NCBI GenBank assembly: GCA_008973525.1
Contig: WACJ01000048.1
Span: forward strand, 186,001-250,000
Direction: 5' to 3'
Source: Stenopsyche tienmushanensis
Taxonomy: Eukaryota; Arthropoda; Insecta; Trichoptera; Stenopsychidae
Length of the DNA stretch: 64,000 nucleotides
Shown: piece after piece, positions 1 to 10,722 of the stretch
How the letters are laid out: each line of letters starts with the position of its first letter
Position numbering within the stretch: position 1 is the first letter of the stretch
Translations under genes and position numbers: made by a program
The notes under the pieces: generated by a model
What the model was told of the DNA's origin: nothing
The model's input: the letters and a program-made list of their open reading frames with translations, nothing else
The model's database searches: none

Positions 1-1920
1 TTCTATATTATAGTAAGACTTTTGTGATAAAATTTAACAAATGGATGCAACCGTAATTCTTTACATCGACTTATAACAATAAAAATAAGGACTCAAATCA
101 TAATTCTTCATAAAATCGATAATAACGAATGGTTAAACCACTTTTACAAATCATAAAGCAGTTAACAATAGTTAGTTTTTGCTCGTTACATCCGTGAAAT
201 GTCAATTGTATGCTCGTTAAATGTATTTAATCGTAGTGTAAATTCTACATATTGCTAATATATTAATAAACTACCACGTTGTATTAATATAAGGTCTTAT
301 CCTGTCGACTGGTGGTGTTTTTATGAGGATTTGTTTCGAACATATTTCATCAAGATGAGATTTAAGTGCCCAATAACTGTAGCCTTCATCATATTAATAT
401 AACATCGACGTTCGTTAAATCTTCAGGATTGCGTATTCTTCATCCCGGAAAACGCAATAACTCTTAAGTGAATGCCATATACGGAAGCTCCGATGGAATT
501 AAATTATAGTAGGTGATCTCAGGCAAGAATCAGCGTGTCTTTCCTGTCTAACCGAGCATCATAGGGAAGGGTTAAAATTGATTATCTCTCAGTAGGTTGT
601 CTAGACCGGACGATAAGCACGTTACGCAACCGGCCTTTTAGTCAGATTCCATATGGATAAAGGCCGACCCTCGGGATAAGCGAATAAATGAGGCACAAAA
701 TCCGATAAAGATAATGGGAAAGATCATCTGTTGTCTAAAAAGACTATGTTTTTCAGTGCGATCTTCTAAGTAATGCACTCGGCGCCATACAAAACGGACC
801 ACGACGATTCATCCATTAATTCGAATTTCCACGAAGCGGCAGACAGGTAGCGGGAAATTCTCGGTTTTCCCGGTTAGGGGAGGCCCATTAGATTTTCAGG
901 AGCAGCCAAAGCGATAGCGACAACCCTATCGATCTGCCACTAAAAATACCTTAACGTTTCCAAGTGAGGACTCCATATCTGTCACTCTGCCCACCCGCGG
1001 AGGCCCGATAAAAACTTTTATTTTCCGACGCAAATAACTACCTTTAAAATTTTAGCAGGCATCGACGTTTATGACCTGCTTTTATAAGTCCTGTGTAGAC
1101 GATCCAGACGCGTGCCTTTGCCTTGCGGATTTCCCGGTTTCCATCTCTTCTGACACTCCGTAGCTATTTTTCATGCCGGGACTCATTCGACATGCTAAAT
1201 TATAACCAATACGAGTCCTTCAAAGTTAAATCAGTTGTGCCAAACGAAAATGATGAATTACAACGAGTCTCCTTTTAAGGATCGAAGAAAACATATAATA
1301 CTTAGACATTTTGTTATTATCCATATTACACGGAGCTTGAGTTATTTCAAGACAAAGAATAATTCCACTTTGCTTGTTTAAATGAATTTATAAATCTGCA
1401 CGTAAGCCGATTGAACTACAATATCGTTCATATTGACATAGGTCCGGCGAATTCGAGCCAAACTTCAAGAAATAAGATTGAGAACATAGTTTAAAAATAT
1501 ATTCTTTATAGACTAGACAAAGCCACATTGACTGTAAACCATGTGGCTTTGTAGAGTAAACATCATCCGTCGGTGAAATATATTAGTTCAAATACACAAG
1601 TCAAATATAATTTTTGCATAGAACGATGAACTGACAGAACGTTGTCCTCATGTTTTGTTCGTGTGTTTGCATGCCACTTAATCAATAACTGTTCAAACAA
1701 TTCAAGTAAAATAGTATCAGCTTTTGCATTTTATCACGCCGATACACGCAACACATATTGAAAACTACTGTTATATTTGTCGATGCGGTAAATTATTTTG
1801 TAGATATCGTTGAAATTTAGTTTCAATCTATTTGCTTGTTTAAGAATTATATCAACATTACGAAAGAAGTTTTATGCAAAATTTCTTGTGAAAATTACCC
1901 CGGCTATACAACAATCTAAA
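1..1920. other. Unique sequence with GC-richer patch
   Basis: No gene or recognisable transposon was found. The block is AT-rich except for about 420-1200, which is clearly richer in G+C and CpG and has frequent stop codons in every frame, so it does not look coding. It could be conserved non-coding or regulatory DNA. A perfect 12-bp inverted repeat lies at 1517-1552 and is listed separately. Confidence 0.4.
1517..1552. repeat. Perfect 12-bp stem-loop
   Basis: ACAAAGCCACAT (1517-1528) is followed after 12 bases by its exact reverse complement ATGTGGCTTTGT (1541-1552). Pairing does not extend outward, so the stem is short for a pre-miRNA. The function is unknown. Confidence 0.6.
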
Positions 1921-2104
1921 TATGAGGGTCATCTAGAAAATAAGATTGTTTATTAGACTAGATTTTGATTTTGCAGAACAATACCGCCGTGGATATCCAT
2001 CGGAAGCTCGTGGAAGTTTATGTTAGTGATGTGATAAGTCTACAACTTCTTACGAAGTGGGTTAAATTGCTCAGAAAAAAACATAATCATATAAACGCGA
2101 GGTA

Positions 2105-2443
2105 ATGAGTAAAAGACCATCAGTCATTTCTGACGAACTTGTGCAAAAAATTGAAGAACAAGTGCGAAATGATCGCTTTTTGATGTGTGACGATCATCAC
2201 GAAGAATTTCCTGAGATTTATCGATGTCTCCTTGATGATATAGTGCAAAAAAAACTTGGTTATAAGAAGTTGTGTGCTAAATGGATGACCAGAATATTCA
2301 CACCGGAGCACCGTCAAAATCGCGTGTTAACAGCGCGTAAATTTTTGGATAATTTTGCACAGAAGAGGGAAGCTTTTCTGGAGTTTTTCGTGATAGGGGA
2401 TGAGATGTGGATGTATCATTGCACCACAGAATTCAAAAAATAA
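2105..2443 (+). pseudogene. Mariner transposase, amino-terminal fragment
   Basis: A 112-codon open frame begins MSKRPSVISDELVQKIEE and shows the helix-turn-helix DNA-binding region expected of a mariner transposase. The linker-like KLGYKKLCAKWMTRIFTPEH precedes GDEMW, which corresponds to the first catalytic aspartate (usually GDETW). An intact protein would be about 340-350 residues. This copy stops shortly after the first Asp, and the second and third acidic residues are lost in the internal deletion. The first Met is followed directly by the usual mariner N-terminus, which supports this start. It binds or moves nothing on its own as it stands. Confidence 0.8.
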
Positions 2444-2641
2444 TACAAACAGAGCTGGTGGCGGAGACCTATGATACTGGCATACAAAATATGGTACACC
2501 GACTACAGAAATGTCTCAATCCTGACAGCAATTATGTTTAAAAATAGTTTAAAATATAAGTGAGGTATCCTGCGAATTTCAATTAAATGCAAGCATTTTT
2601 CGATCGTATATAAAAGTTGTAACCTTACTTTCTGGATGTTC

Positions 2642-3001
2642 TTTTTTTTTTTTTTTTTTTTTTTTTCTGTGGGCGAGAAAATCTTCGCAAGACGCCCAGT
2701 GAAGCTGGGCAGTGTAGGATTCACGATTGTTCGGTCGTGCCTGCCCACTAAACCCGCCCTTGTCCTTCTCTGTCCTCCTGGTATTGTTTTCCACATTGCT
2801 TCGGGAGGACAGGTAGTCTGGCCTTAGGTGATTGGCCCTATTCTATTGTTGGAGAGGCTGTTGCGCTCTGCGTCTCTCTCTTTCACTGCCCTCTTTGGCG
2901 CTCAGAATCTCTTCCACGTATTCGCGCCAAAGGTCCCAGTTCTTCTTGCTCTCCATCATGCTGTGGATCATGTTGTTGGCGTTGAGCTCGGCTACCCCGA
3001 G
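2642..3001 (-). mobile_element. 5'-truncated non-LTR retrotransposon (LINE) with poly(A)
   Basis: On the minus strand this is the 3' end of a LINE. It has the last part of an ORF, a short 3' UTR and a poly(A) tract of about two dozen bases (the T-run from 2643). The insert is bracketed by TCTGGATGTTC at 2631-2641 and 3002-3012, an 11-bp target duplication. Poly(A), 5' truncation and the duplication together are the signature of target-primed reverse transcription. It landed inside the right terminal repeat of the mariner at 1921-3019, so it is younger than that copy. Confidence 0.85.
2843..3001 (-). pseudogene. LINE ORF2 carboxyl-terminal fragment
   Basis: The minus-strand frame reads NMIHSMMESKKNWDLWREYV, then EEILSAK, then a basic Glu/Arg-rich tail and a stop. 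This resembles the extreme C-terminus of ORF2 in R1/Jockey-group LINEs, where a 'xLxSxxNWxxV...V' stretch and a charged tail follow the reverse transcriptase. No reverse-transcriptase or endonuclease motif remains because of the 5' truncation. Frame-matched Met codons upstream of 3001 lie in host DNA and are not a start. Clade assignment is tentative. Confidence 0.6.
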
Positions 3002-3151
3002 TCTGGATGTTCTATTCATGTTTAAGCATCTAGAAGTTATCAACAAAATTATGAATATATAGGGTATTTTTCACATTGATCGACACATTTTTTTGGGGGG
3101 TTAGGTGGATATTTTGCTACGTTTCACATATCGACCCTATATCCTAAGTAA

Positions 3152-4141
3152 CAGGGTTGTCGAAATATATATTTTTTCAACATTTTGGAAAAATATCCAA
3201 AATTTCACCTTTAAATTGTCATAACTTTTTCATCTGTGGTTTTAATAGCATGAAATAACTGTTTTTATATTTTGCAATTTATTTTTGATCTAAATAAATT
3301 ATAATTGTATTCAATTGGTTTAAAGAAAATTAGTTCTGAGCTTCCAAAAAATGTGCAAAATAATGAGAAAAGTCAATTTCTAAATTCTCTAAATAAAAAA
3401 CTAACTATTTTGAACTTAGTTTAGTTTAATTTTTTTTTTCTAGTTTATACCCTCTTCAATAATATGCTACATGTTATAGAAATCATGCAATAAGTTGTTA
3501 AACTTAAAGAGTTACTAGTTTAATTGGGTCAGGGTTAAGAAAATCCTTTTCATGTTTAAGATGTTTTTATTAAATTTATTTACAAAATTTGTTTAAATTG
3601 GCTAACTTTGCTTTGTATTCACTACATATTTTTCTTATTTCAACTGTAGTTGTCTGAAATAGCATTTATTTTTTCATTTTTGCAAAGATGGGGCTTATTC
3701 CTTCAATAAGGATTTCTTTTGTGGGCATTTATATCGTGTAAATTAGTTATTTTGGCAGCCCTGCTCTGTGGCTCGCGCGTTGTCCCGACTTGACACCATT
3801 GGATTATTTTGTCTGGAGACGTGCTCACACGATCTTCAGATCTGACACCACTGGATTTTATTCGTACGAGGACTTGCAAAAGAATTTAGAAATTGAAAAG
3901 AGAGAATGTTGAAGTTGACATTTATCATTTGTTTGCATTTTTTGTAACTTTGGAAGTTAAAAACTAATTTTCTTTAAACAAATTGCATAAAATAATTATT
4001 TATTTAGATCAAAAATATATTGCAAAACACAAAAACAGTTATTTTGTGCTTTTACAACTACAGATGAAAACAGTTATGACTATATAAAGGTGAAATTTTG
4101 GGTATGTTTTCAAAATTAAAAAAAAATATTTGACAACTCTG
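3152..4141 (+). mobile_element. DNA transposon relic with inverted repeats of about 200 bp
   Basis: The segment 3152-3370 reappears reversed at 3935-4141. Both arms begin CAG(G/A)GTTGTC(G/A)AAATAT and contain matched blocks such as CCAAAATTTCACCTTTA and TTTTTGATCTAAATAAAT. Between the arms lies a short piece of DDE transposase, listed separately. The element is about 990 bp, too short for an autonomous copy, so it is an internal-deletion derivative. I could not find a convincing target duplication. A second, one-armed copy sits at 20636-20951. Confidence 0.75.
3769..3912 (+). pseudogene. DDE transposase fragment (DLTPLD motif, duplicated)
   Basis: The plus-strand frame reads WLARCPDLTPLDYFVWRR, then later SYEDLQKNLE. 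It matches the 'RSPDLTPLDFFLWG' signature after the second catalytic Asp in many insect Tc1/mariner-superfamily transposases. About 60 bases downstream the same motif occurs again in another frame (RSSDLTPLDFIR, 3831-3866), so the motif region was locally duplicated or two copies were joined. The frame ends at a TGA at 3910. It is non-functional. Confidence 0.65.
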
Positions 4142-4159
4142 ACACTTATATTATTATAA

Positions 4160-5165
4160 AGGATAACATATCCTGCTATCCCATACTATTAACGATTAAA
4201 AATATATAAAATGAGGTTAAGACCTTAATTTGGAATTTATAAAAGTAAACCCACACAAATTATTAGAGAGTGATAAATAGAATTTCATTTTAAGCATCCC
4301 TTAAAGTTTATAATTTTTTTCCCCAACCCATCTATGAGTTTGAATTCATTTATTTAAATGAAGATAGTATAATGCAGTAAGATAACATATCATCGAAACT
4401 AATTAATGGGCTGGAAGAAGATGCTGAATTGAGACAAAGCTGGAATTGAAATTGAAAAGGATAAAATCTGAGTGGTCTATAATTTGTAGACGATATTATT
4501 GAAAATTGCAGCAGAGATTTAAATCAGAATCGGATAGGGATAATCTTAAATAGGTTTGATAATCAATTGTAGTAAAGCAGAAATGGTTCTCGAGCACTCA
4601 AATCTAATTAGGTCAATGAATGTTCATTTAGATATCTGAAAGTAGGTTAATCAAACAATATAATGAAATAAGAATGAATATAATTATAAAGTATGACAAA
4701 AAGACGTCAATGCCAGATCCAATATAAATTATTTCAGAAAGTCTGTTGTCAAAATTTTCGACAAGCGAATCAATGATACAATAACATATGAAACTGGCTT
4801 TAAAATATTCAATAAATATCATGCTGCAGCCAAATTTGAAAAATAATGTTCAAGGTGGCTTTGAACTGAAAACTTGATGACTAGTACAAATTCGATTTGA
4901 GTCAATTGCGATCCGAAATGTATTGAATTTGAAAACGTTGACTCGTTGCCAAAGAAGTTTTCTGAATAAAACTCACTAACTATGTATACGCAAGATATCA
5001 CACAATCTGCAGGTCACATGTGGCTCGGTCTGATCTTTTTTAAGTCTGCAAAATATTAAACGAATCGTGAAAATAGCACATGTAAGACGGAAAAAAATGT
5101 GGATTTAATACGTCTATTGATCCTGAAAATTTAATAATTAAACGTCTTAAAACTCAAATAATGAT
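4160..5165. other. AT-rich unique sequence
   Basis: I see no gene or repeat here. Short ORFs such as the minus-strand frames at 4628-4822 and 4819-5001 have the AT-driven composition of chance frames. Confidence 0.4.
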
Positions 5166-5169
5166 CATC

Positions 5170-5430
5170 ATACAGGGCTTTGTTAATATTTATGATCAGA
5201 TAGGCGCAAAGAATGAGCCCTCGAGCGTCGTCCGTGGAGCATTAAAACAAAATTCGTGCGAACCCCCACTGGGGCCGAAGAAAAAAATGTTTTTATCTAA
5301 AAATTCAAAGAATCGCGCATATTTGCATGATACAATTTTCTGAAGATTTTTCACCTGGAGGGCGGTTCACCCCTCGGTGGGAATTGAATTCGCGCCCCCG
5401 CCGCGTCGTCCTAAGCTAACCGCGGCGTAT
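5170..5430 (-). mobile_element. tRNA-headed SINE-like repeat
   Basis: On the minus strand the segment starts near 5430 with GCGGTTAGCTTAGGACGACG, which resembles an RNA polymerase III A box. About 25 bases later comes GCGAATTCAATTCCCACC, which looks like a mutated B box (usually GGTTCGATTCC). A GC-rich body follows toward 5170. This is the arrangement of a tRNA-derived SINE head. The B box is degenerate and the 3' end is not clear. A pseudogenised tRNA is the alternative. Confidence 0.5.
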
Positions 5431-5439
5431 AATTCCACA

Positions 5440-6040
5440 AATTAATTCTACCCTAATTGAAATGCTTCATTAAGAGCCCTTCAAGGATAACATTCTACCT
5501 AATTTGACATTAGTAACTTTGGCTTTGGATGATATTAAAAGATCTTTAATGCGAAATTAAAACCAAACCGAGCCGTTAAAATCTCGGCGATATCCCAGGA
5601 AACGCTATTAGCTTTTGAAGTATTTCCATTAAGATTTGCCTAGGCTTCATGAATATATAAGATGGTAAACGACAGTGTATGGGTCGTCTTAGTAATCGGC
5701 AAAGTAGCCAATTAACTTTGATGAATATCGAATGATGCGATTTATCTTCTTGTTTTACTAAGAAATACATCATGAACAATCAAATTCAATTCCATTTTTT
5801 ACGCACAAAACCTTCATATTTTTCATCCACGCATAGAACATATTTTATATAGTGAATACTATTGATTTCCACCTATGATTAAATCAAGATAATGTTATTT
5901 TTGAAGAGATGATCCACAATTAATCAGTGGTGATATCTTCATTATTTTTAAATTATATTATTGTATAATAATTTCTGCAAAAAAATCTTGTTCCATTCTA
6001 ATCTCGGGGAGTCTGCTCCTTCGTTTATAATAGTAAGATG
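5440..6040. other. AT-rich unique sequence
   Basis: I see nothing that can be supported as a gene or element. Confidence 0.35.
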
Positions 6041-6041
6041 T

Positions 6042-6160
6042 TGGATGGCAGAGTTTAAACGAGGCCATGAAAACATTTGGACATGAAAAAGTTATGCGTA
6101 AGATGGGTGCCGCGTTTGCTCACAATGGAACAAATCGAGCTTTTGGCGATGGTGAGTTTT
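6042..6160 (+). pseudogene. Mariner-type transposase scrap
   Basis: Two pieces of a mariner transposase N-terminal half are fused. WMAEFKRGHENIW at 6042-6080 corresponds to the first DNA-binding helix-turn-helix, and MKKLCVRWVPRLLTMEQ at about 6083-6134 to the linker before the first catalytic Asp (usually 'HMRKLSARWVPRLL'). The residues between them are missing and the frames differ, so a deletion joined them. The frame soon runs into stops. It belongs to a different mariner lineage from the copy at 1921-3019. Confidence 0.65.
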
Positions 6161-6560
6161 TTCATCAATTCAGAATGAATTTGATGATGAAATTAGTAAT
6201 ATAGATAAATATACAGCTTTTATAGATGGAGGGGGAAGTCTAGACTTGTTCGCGACCTCCGTGAAGTTACCATCTGAGGGGTCTTTCGTGATCTGAGGTT
6301 TGCGTGTCCAACCGGTCCACTTTTCGGACTGCTGACATGAAACGCAGTAGTACACGGTGGTTAGTGATTTATTGCTTCAGGCCACGTGTAGCGCGAGCTG
6401 AAGGACTAAAATCCAAAAGCATGCGCGCGCTCACTCTCGCCTCGAATGCCGACTCTCTCCTTTTTTTTCGTGAGTGGAGCTTAACTGGTGTATTATGAGT
6501 CCATCCTTCCTCAATCCATCTCCGCGGCCCAGCTTCACTTCATCAGACTAATATGCGCCA
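6160..6560. other. GC-richer patch, unassigned
   Basis: The stretch 6230-6545 is richer in G+C than its surroundings but has no convincing ORF or transposon motif. It could be a retroelement remnant or conserved non-coding DNA. Confidence 0.3.
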
Positions 6561-6562
6561 AC

Positions 6563-6724
6563 ATGGTGAATCCGTTAAATGTCTCGCAAAACAAATTCTG
6601 CACACAAATAATGATTATGCTAATTTAAAAACCTTCTTAAATATACGTCCAATAACCCACTAAAGTTTCATTGCAATCGGATGAATGGTATAGAATTGTA
6701 TAGTCCATAAACAAACATTTTTTT
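6563..6724 (+). mobile_element. SINE/RTE-type 3' tail copy
   Basis: The segment ends with AAAGTTTCATTGCAATCGGA, TGAATGGTATAGAA..., ATAAACAAACATTTTTTTA. The same order is found at 20345-20512 and in the SINE array at 59085-59810. This kind of tail ('gtttcat-cgcaatcgg...acaaacaaaca') is shared by many arthropod RTE-clade LINEs and their SINEs. Only the tail is present. Confidence 0.65.
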
Positions 6725-7220
6725 ATGGATTCTAAAATGTCATTAATTTATGTTATTGTAAATAAGTTATTTTTCATCGCTAATTATGCTATGTCATCAA
6801 GAAGTTTTTGTTGTGTTCGGTCAAGACATGCGGTATCCATCCTACTCCATAACATCCATCCTATTCGCTTTGTCGATTTGTTTTTAGTGGTTTCAAAGGG
6901 ATCTTAGTCCTTGGAATAACTCGATCTGATGGGATTTTAGTGCATCGTTATCAAAATTAAAAGGTACTCCTATTCTCCATTCATCCCTTGAGCTTCCATT
7001 GACCGATTTATTTTTTTGGAACCAATATTAGTATCCGCGAATTGATACCACTTCACTATAAACAGCATACAATGCCAGATGTGGACTTGGTTATTTTCGA
7101 GTCTGAAAATTTTACCCTTAACAATAAAAATACATAAAAATGAAGAAAACATTTCCATCACTGTATCTACAATAGATACAAACTAAGTTAAAGCATATGG
7201 TCTCAAAATGCACGAATTCT
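6725..7220 (-). pseudogene. Mariner transposase N-terminal to first-Asp relic
   Basis: On the minus strand, relics of a mariner transposase can be followed from its N-terminus to the first catalytic residue. GWIPHVLTEHNKNF matches the conserved 'WVPHELTExNK' linker. ISDEK followed by a stop and YNN matches 'VTGDEKWILYNN', whose Asp is the first catalytic acid. There are many stops and frameshifts. The element breaks off just after this motif at 6725, next to the SINE tail. Related copies lie at 28226-28880 and 48720-49075. Confidence 0.6.
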
Positions 7221-7264
7221 TTTTGTCCTAATATATAGTAATTATACTTTAATCAAATACAAAT

Positions 7265-7600
7265 TGTAGAGTGGGCGATTTACAATCCCCATGCAATAGC
7301 GCTGTTAGTCTGAGCGGATTTAATTCGCCTGATTAACAGCGATCTTCCGTCTCGCTTTAGGTGCAATGCACTATTTTAACAGCGCCATCTTATGTGACGC
7401 TAAGGGGACATTTTATCTGCAATTACCGACCGGTTGCGTGGTGATGCGCAGGAGACGAGAGTCAAAGAGAGTCATTGGTTAGCCTTGACTGCGAGAGGAC
7501 GTCCTTCCTGCAGCCAGATCTTTTTCTCGTGCAAATAAAGTGTCACCTAGAGAATAGAATCATTCTATTCGACGTCTGTCCATCCCCATAAATCCGTCCG
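7265..7600 (+). mobile_element. LTR copy (same family as 47401-47758)
   Basis: The sequence starts TGTAGAGTGGGCGATTTAC and follows the complete solo LTR at 47401-47758 block by block, including the CCCCATGCAATA segment, a stem-loop at 7487-7515 and AATAAA at 7534. It carries an extra middle block of roughly 50 bases and loses similarity after about 7600, so the 3' end is missing or diverged. No flanking internal retrotransposon region is seen, so it is a solo or truncated LTR. Confidence 0.7.
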
Positions 7601-10600
7601 AAATTGTGGAATGTTTGTACATTAAAATAGTTTTCCCGTCATAACTTAATTCCTATCTTCCACCAATTTTCACGTATAAAAATATTTTCTTCGATTCATC
7701 TCAATTTCATATTACATAAATATTTTCGTTTAATCTCAAAGATTCGATTAAGATTTGCCATATTTACGATTTAACGGACAGCCTCAAATATTATGAAAAC
7801 GGGTGTATTTATTCGATTTAAAAAATATGCTTCCATACATTTTATCATTATTGGTGTAATCCAAGCAGTACAACGTTTTATGTAATTTATGAAGCAGCTT
7901 AAGATATCAAGTTCGTCTATTTATTTTCGCAATGCTGATTAATGGAAAACGAGCGAGCTCAGCCACGTGCTATTTTTTATTGGAAATATTTGGTCGTCGA
8001 AGAAAAAAGTTTCCCAACTTCGACCTTGTCTAGGTATCCGTTTTATTACAGGAGATATCGTTGCGTGGCCACTTTGCCCCCATACAAATACTTACCTCAG
8101 AACAAACTAAAGCCTTTTCTTCTCGAGAAAAGGACGAGTAAAATAAACTTGCTTCAATACTACGAGGGCATTGAACTTTGTCGAACTCGTTCGATTTAAT
8201 TTTATCTTTGTCCGTTTAAAATCACAAAATGAATAATTTTGTAATGTGGCAACACTGCGATGTCATCTGACAGCTGCGAGCGACATAACCTTCAACGTAT
8301 GATTAAAAATGAAGGCCAAATTGAATTGGTTATTTAATACGCCCCCAATTTATAATGCAGACGAAACGAAACACATCAAATTTATTCCGACGCAAAAAAC
8401 GAGACCTCCGTATATTTTCCGCGGGCAAAACAGCGATTAAATTGTTGAACGTCATAGTATTCCGCAGCTGTCAGTTCGAATTTGGCCTGAAAAAATTTCA
8501 CGTCATCCATGACCGACGAACGAATTAATCGCCGACGACGAGACGATCGGATCGCCCCTTTTAAATTCATCTCCTTTAATATTTCAATCAAAATAAATTT
8601 GCTTCAAATTTATTAAAAATGAGAGTTTATAAGTCTATATATGGCACGTTTGTGTCTAAATTTATACCTTAAATAAGAGCTTGAAATATGGCGTAAAGTT
8701 TAATTTAATGAGACGGGAGTGACCCATTTAGGCTAAATTCAGGTTAATTTCCCCCCCACATTTTTCAAATTTAGCCACGTATAAATTATGATATTTAAAT
8801 TTGTTTAAATGCTAATTTATTGACGTGGTATTTGATGTTTTGATGTGAAAAAATCCCAAATGAAGAAGAAAAAAGGCGTAAAATTAAAAAAAAAATAAGA
8901 ACTTATTGAGTGATATATTATCGAGAGATGAAATATTTTTATATGATATCCAAGCAATTGCATCGGTTTTTAACGAATTTTTGTATAGCAAATCAATCAT
9001 CCACAAGTGCATAAATGATTAATTTGATTAATAATTGATCCGATTATGTTAATTATCTTAGTATTAAATTTTCTATATACAAAAAATTCGAATATATCAT
9101 CATAGGATGCTCTTTTAAATGTCATATTATGTGATCTACTCTTATTTCGTCTAGACAGCATTTCTTTTCAATCTCTTCATATTGTTTGAATTGATGACAT
9201 TGATCATCTGTCGAAAATGATATCTGCATGGTGTCATTTTTGTTTTGTCTCGTGTCGTTTATATCGTCTAGACGTTATTTCGATACTCTCTCTTATTCAT
9301 TTCCTATACATTCATTGCATAAAAATCCTACAGTTAAATTCCAGATTTCATTCAATTCACTTCATTCCTTAAATGAGTCCAGAGCTTTCCTTTAACACCT
9401 TGCGACAGCACTTACACTTTGGGTCACTGTCGACTTAAATATTTCTTGTAAACACATTCTGAAATAAATATATTTGTGCCATAATCATTGCTTTCACTGA
9501 AGAACCACCGATGAAGAACAAACATACAAACAAACAAACATACATACATACAAACATATAAAACTGGTATTAGAAGCGGGATATACTGCAGAACACATTG
9601 CAAAAACATACGTGTAATTTTCAATCTTCCAAATTTATTGACATGGAGATTTTTTCCATATTTATGGATTTGAATTCTAATCTTTATAATATGAGTTCAA
9701 TAACTAATCACAATATCAAAACTTGATCATATTTATTTCAGTATAATTTCATTGTTAAGATTATTTTTGGGCGCTTAAAACAGATTTAAACATCATTTTG
9801 ATGTTTCACTTCCTGAAATATCCCAATAAATATTAGTTTAACATAATCAATTCGGTTGAATTAATTTTGGATGATTATTTTTTTAATATCAAATCCATTT
9901 TCGTTCTGACTCGAGATGATCTCAGAGGTTTAAACCGAAACAGATCTGCTTATTTAGCTCGTGTCTGATTATTATCATTTCATTTCTTTTCTCGAATTCG
10001 ATTCGAGTTCGTTCCTTTAATTTCATCTCAATGCGATTGGATCTTCAATCATGTCGTTCACAGTCTTATGCGAATGAATAAAAAGCTTTGGTGTGTTTTT
10101 TTTTTAAGAAAAATGATCATTACATTCGAGGTTTTTGATCTTGCAGCAACGGCGATAATGTATCCCCGGAGCGTAGATTCGCTTTAAAAATGACATCGTT
10201 AAATTAGAAATTTAGCTGCTAAAAGAACGTTAGACATACAAAGTAGTGTAGAGCTTATCCTTTAAATTCTCACGATGTAAAGAGCAATTTGTTTTTAGGC
10301 AGCCACTGAAATCAAAGGATAACTGCTTAAATGTTGCTCGTGCGTCGACCTCATCGTTGCAGGAATACTAAGCAGGATGTGGCTGCTTTCAGCTGAATTA
10401 GAAAGGAGCAGGCTGAAATATATGCTTTTTTGATTTATCACACGATCGATTGCTTTGGTGCATAATCTTAGACAGTATTTGCAAATCATGGAATGTATTC
10501 AATGAGCAGACGTTTGCCAATATAATAAAATAGTCTCGGGAAATAAACGTGTTTTACCGGCCAAGGTACAATGCTTCAACCACTTAATAAATAAGGGACT

Positions 10601-10635
10601 GATTTTTGAAAAGCATGTCATATTTTTGTAACATG
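7601..10635. other. Mostly unique sequence
   Basis: No gene can be supported. A GC-richer patch covers roughly 7940-8600. A remnant of the CTCAATAAG-ended family (GAACTTATTGAGTGATATA) lies near 8899-8921. A simple repeat lies at 9516-9560. The part around 9700-9770 shows partial similarity to 41050-41115 and may be a low-copy old repeat. Confidence 0.4.
9516..9560. repeat. ACAAACATAC-type microsatellite
   Basis: Alternating AAAC and ATAC units form an imperfect tetranucleotide tract (ACAAACATACAAACAAACAA and continuation). This is a common tail or by-product of retroelement 3' ends but no element could be identified here. Confidence 0.6.
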
Positions 10636-10722
10636 CAGATGGACGGAGGTCGTCTAATAGCTTTGGCTGCGAGAAGACATCCTTCCTGCAGCCAGATATT
10701 TTTTTCTGTTCGTAAATAAAGA
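10636..10722 (+). mobile_element. LTR fragment with stem-loop and polyadenylation signal
   Basis: This is a piece of the LTR family of 47401-47758. GGCTGCGAGA...GCAGCC at 10665-10693 is the family stem-loop and AATAAA lies at 10715. Flanking LTR sequence is not recognisable, so only the central part survives. Confidence 0.55.

Larger units (their letters stand above)
1921..3019 (+). mobile_element. Mariner-type element, internally deleted and interrupted by a LINE
   Basis: This is a Tc1/mariner-superfamily element in plus orientation. The left end, TATGAGGGTCATC..., lies at 1921 and matches the ends of copies near 19.8, 20.1 and 50.4 kb. The transposase amino-terminal part is open at 2105-2443. 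The sequence then jumps to the carboxyl-terminal end, readable at 2450-2530 (YDTGIQNMVHRLQKCLN), so most of the catalytic core is deleted. The right terminal repeat begins near 2615 (ACCTTACTTTCTGGATG). It is split by a retrotransposon (2642-3001) with an 11-bp target duplication and resumes at 3013-3019. It cannot encode an active transposase. Confidence 0.8.

Noticed and set aside
2503..3062. Several ORFs on both strands around the T-run
   Set aside because: They are frames through the LINE poly(A), UTR and the antisense of its ORF; only the minus-strand C-terminal piece is meaningful.
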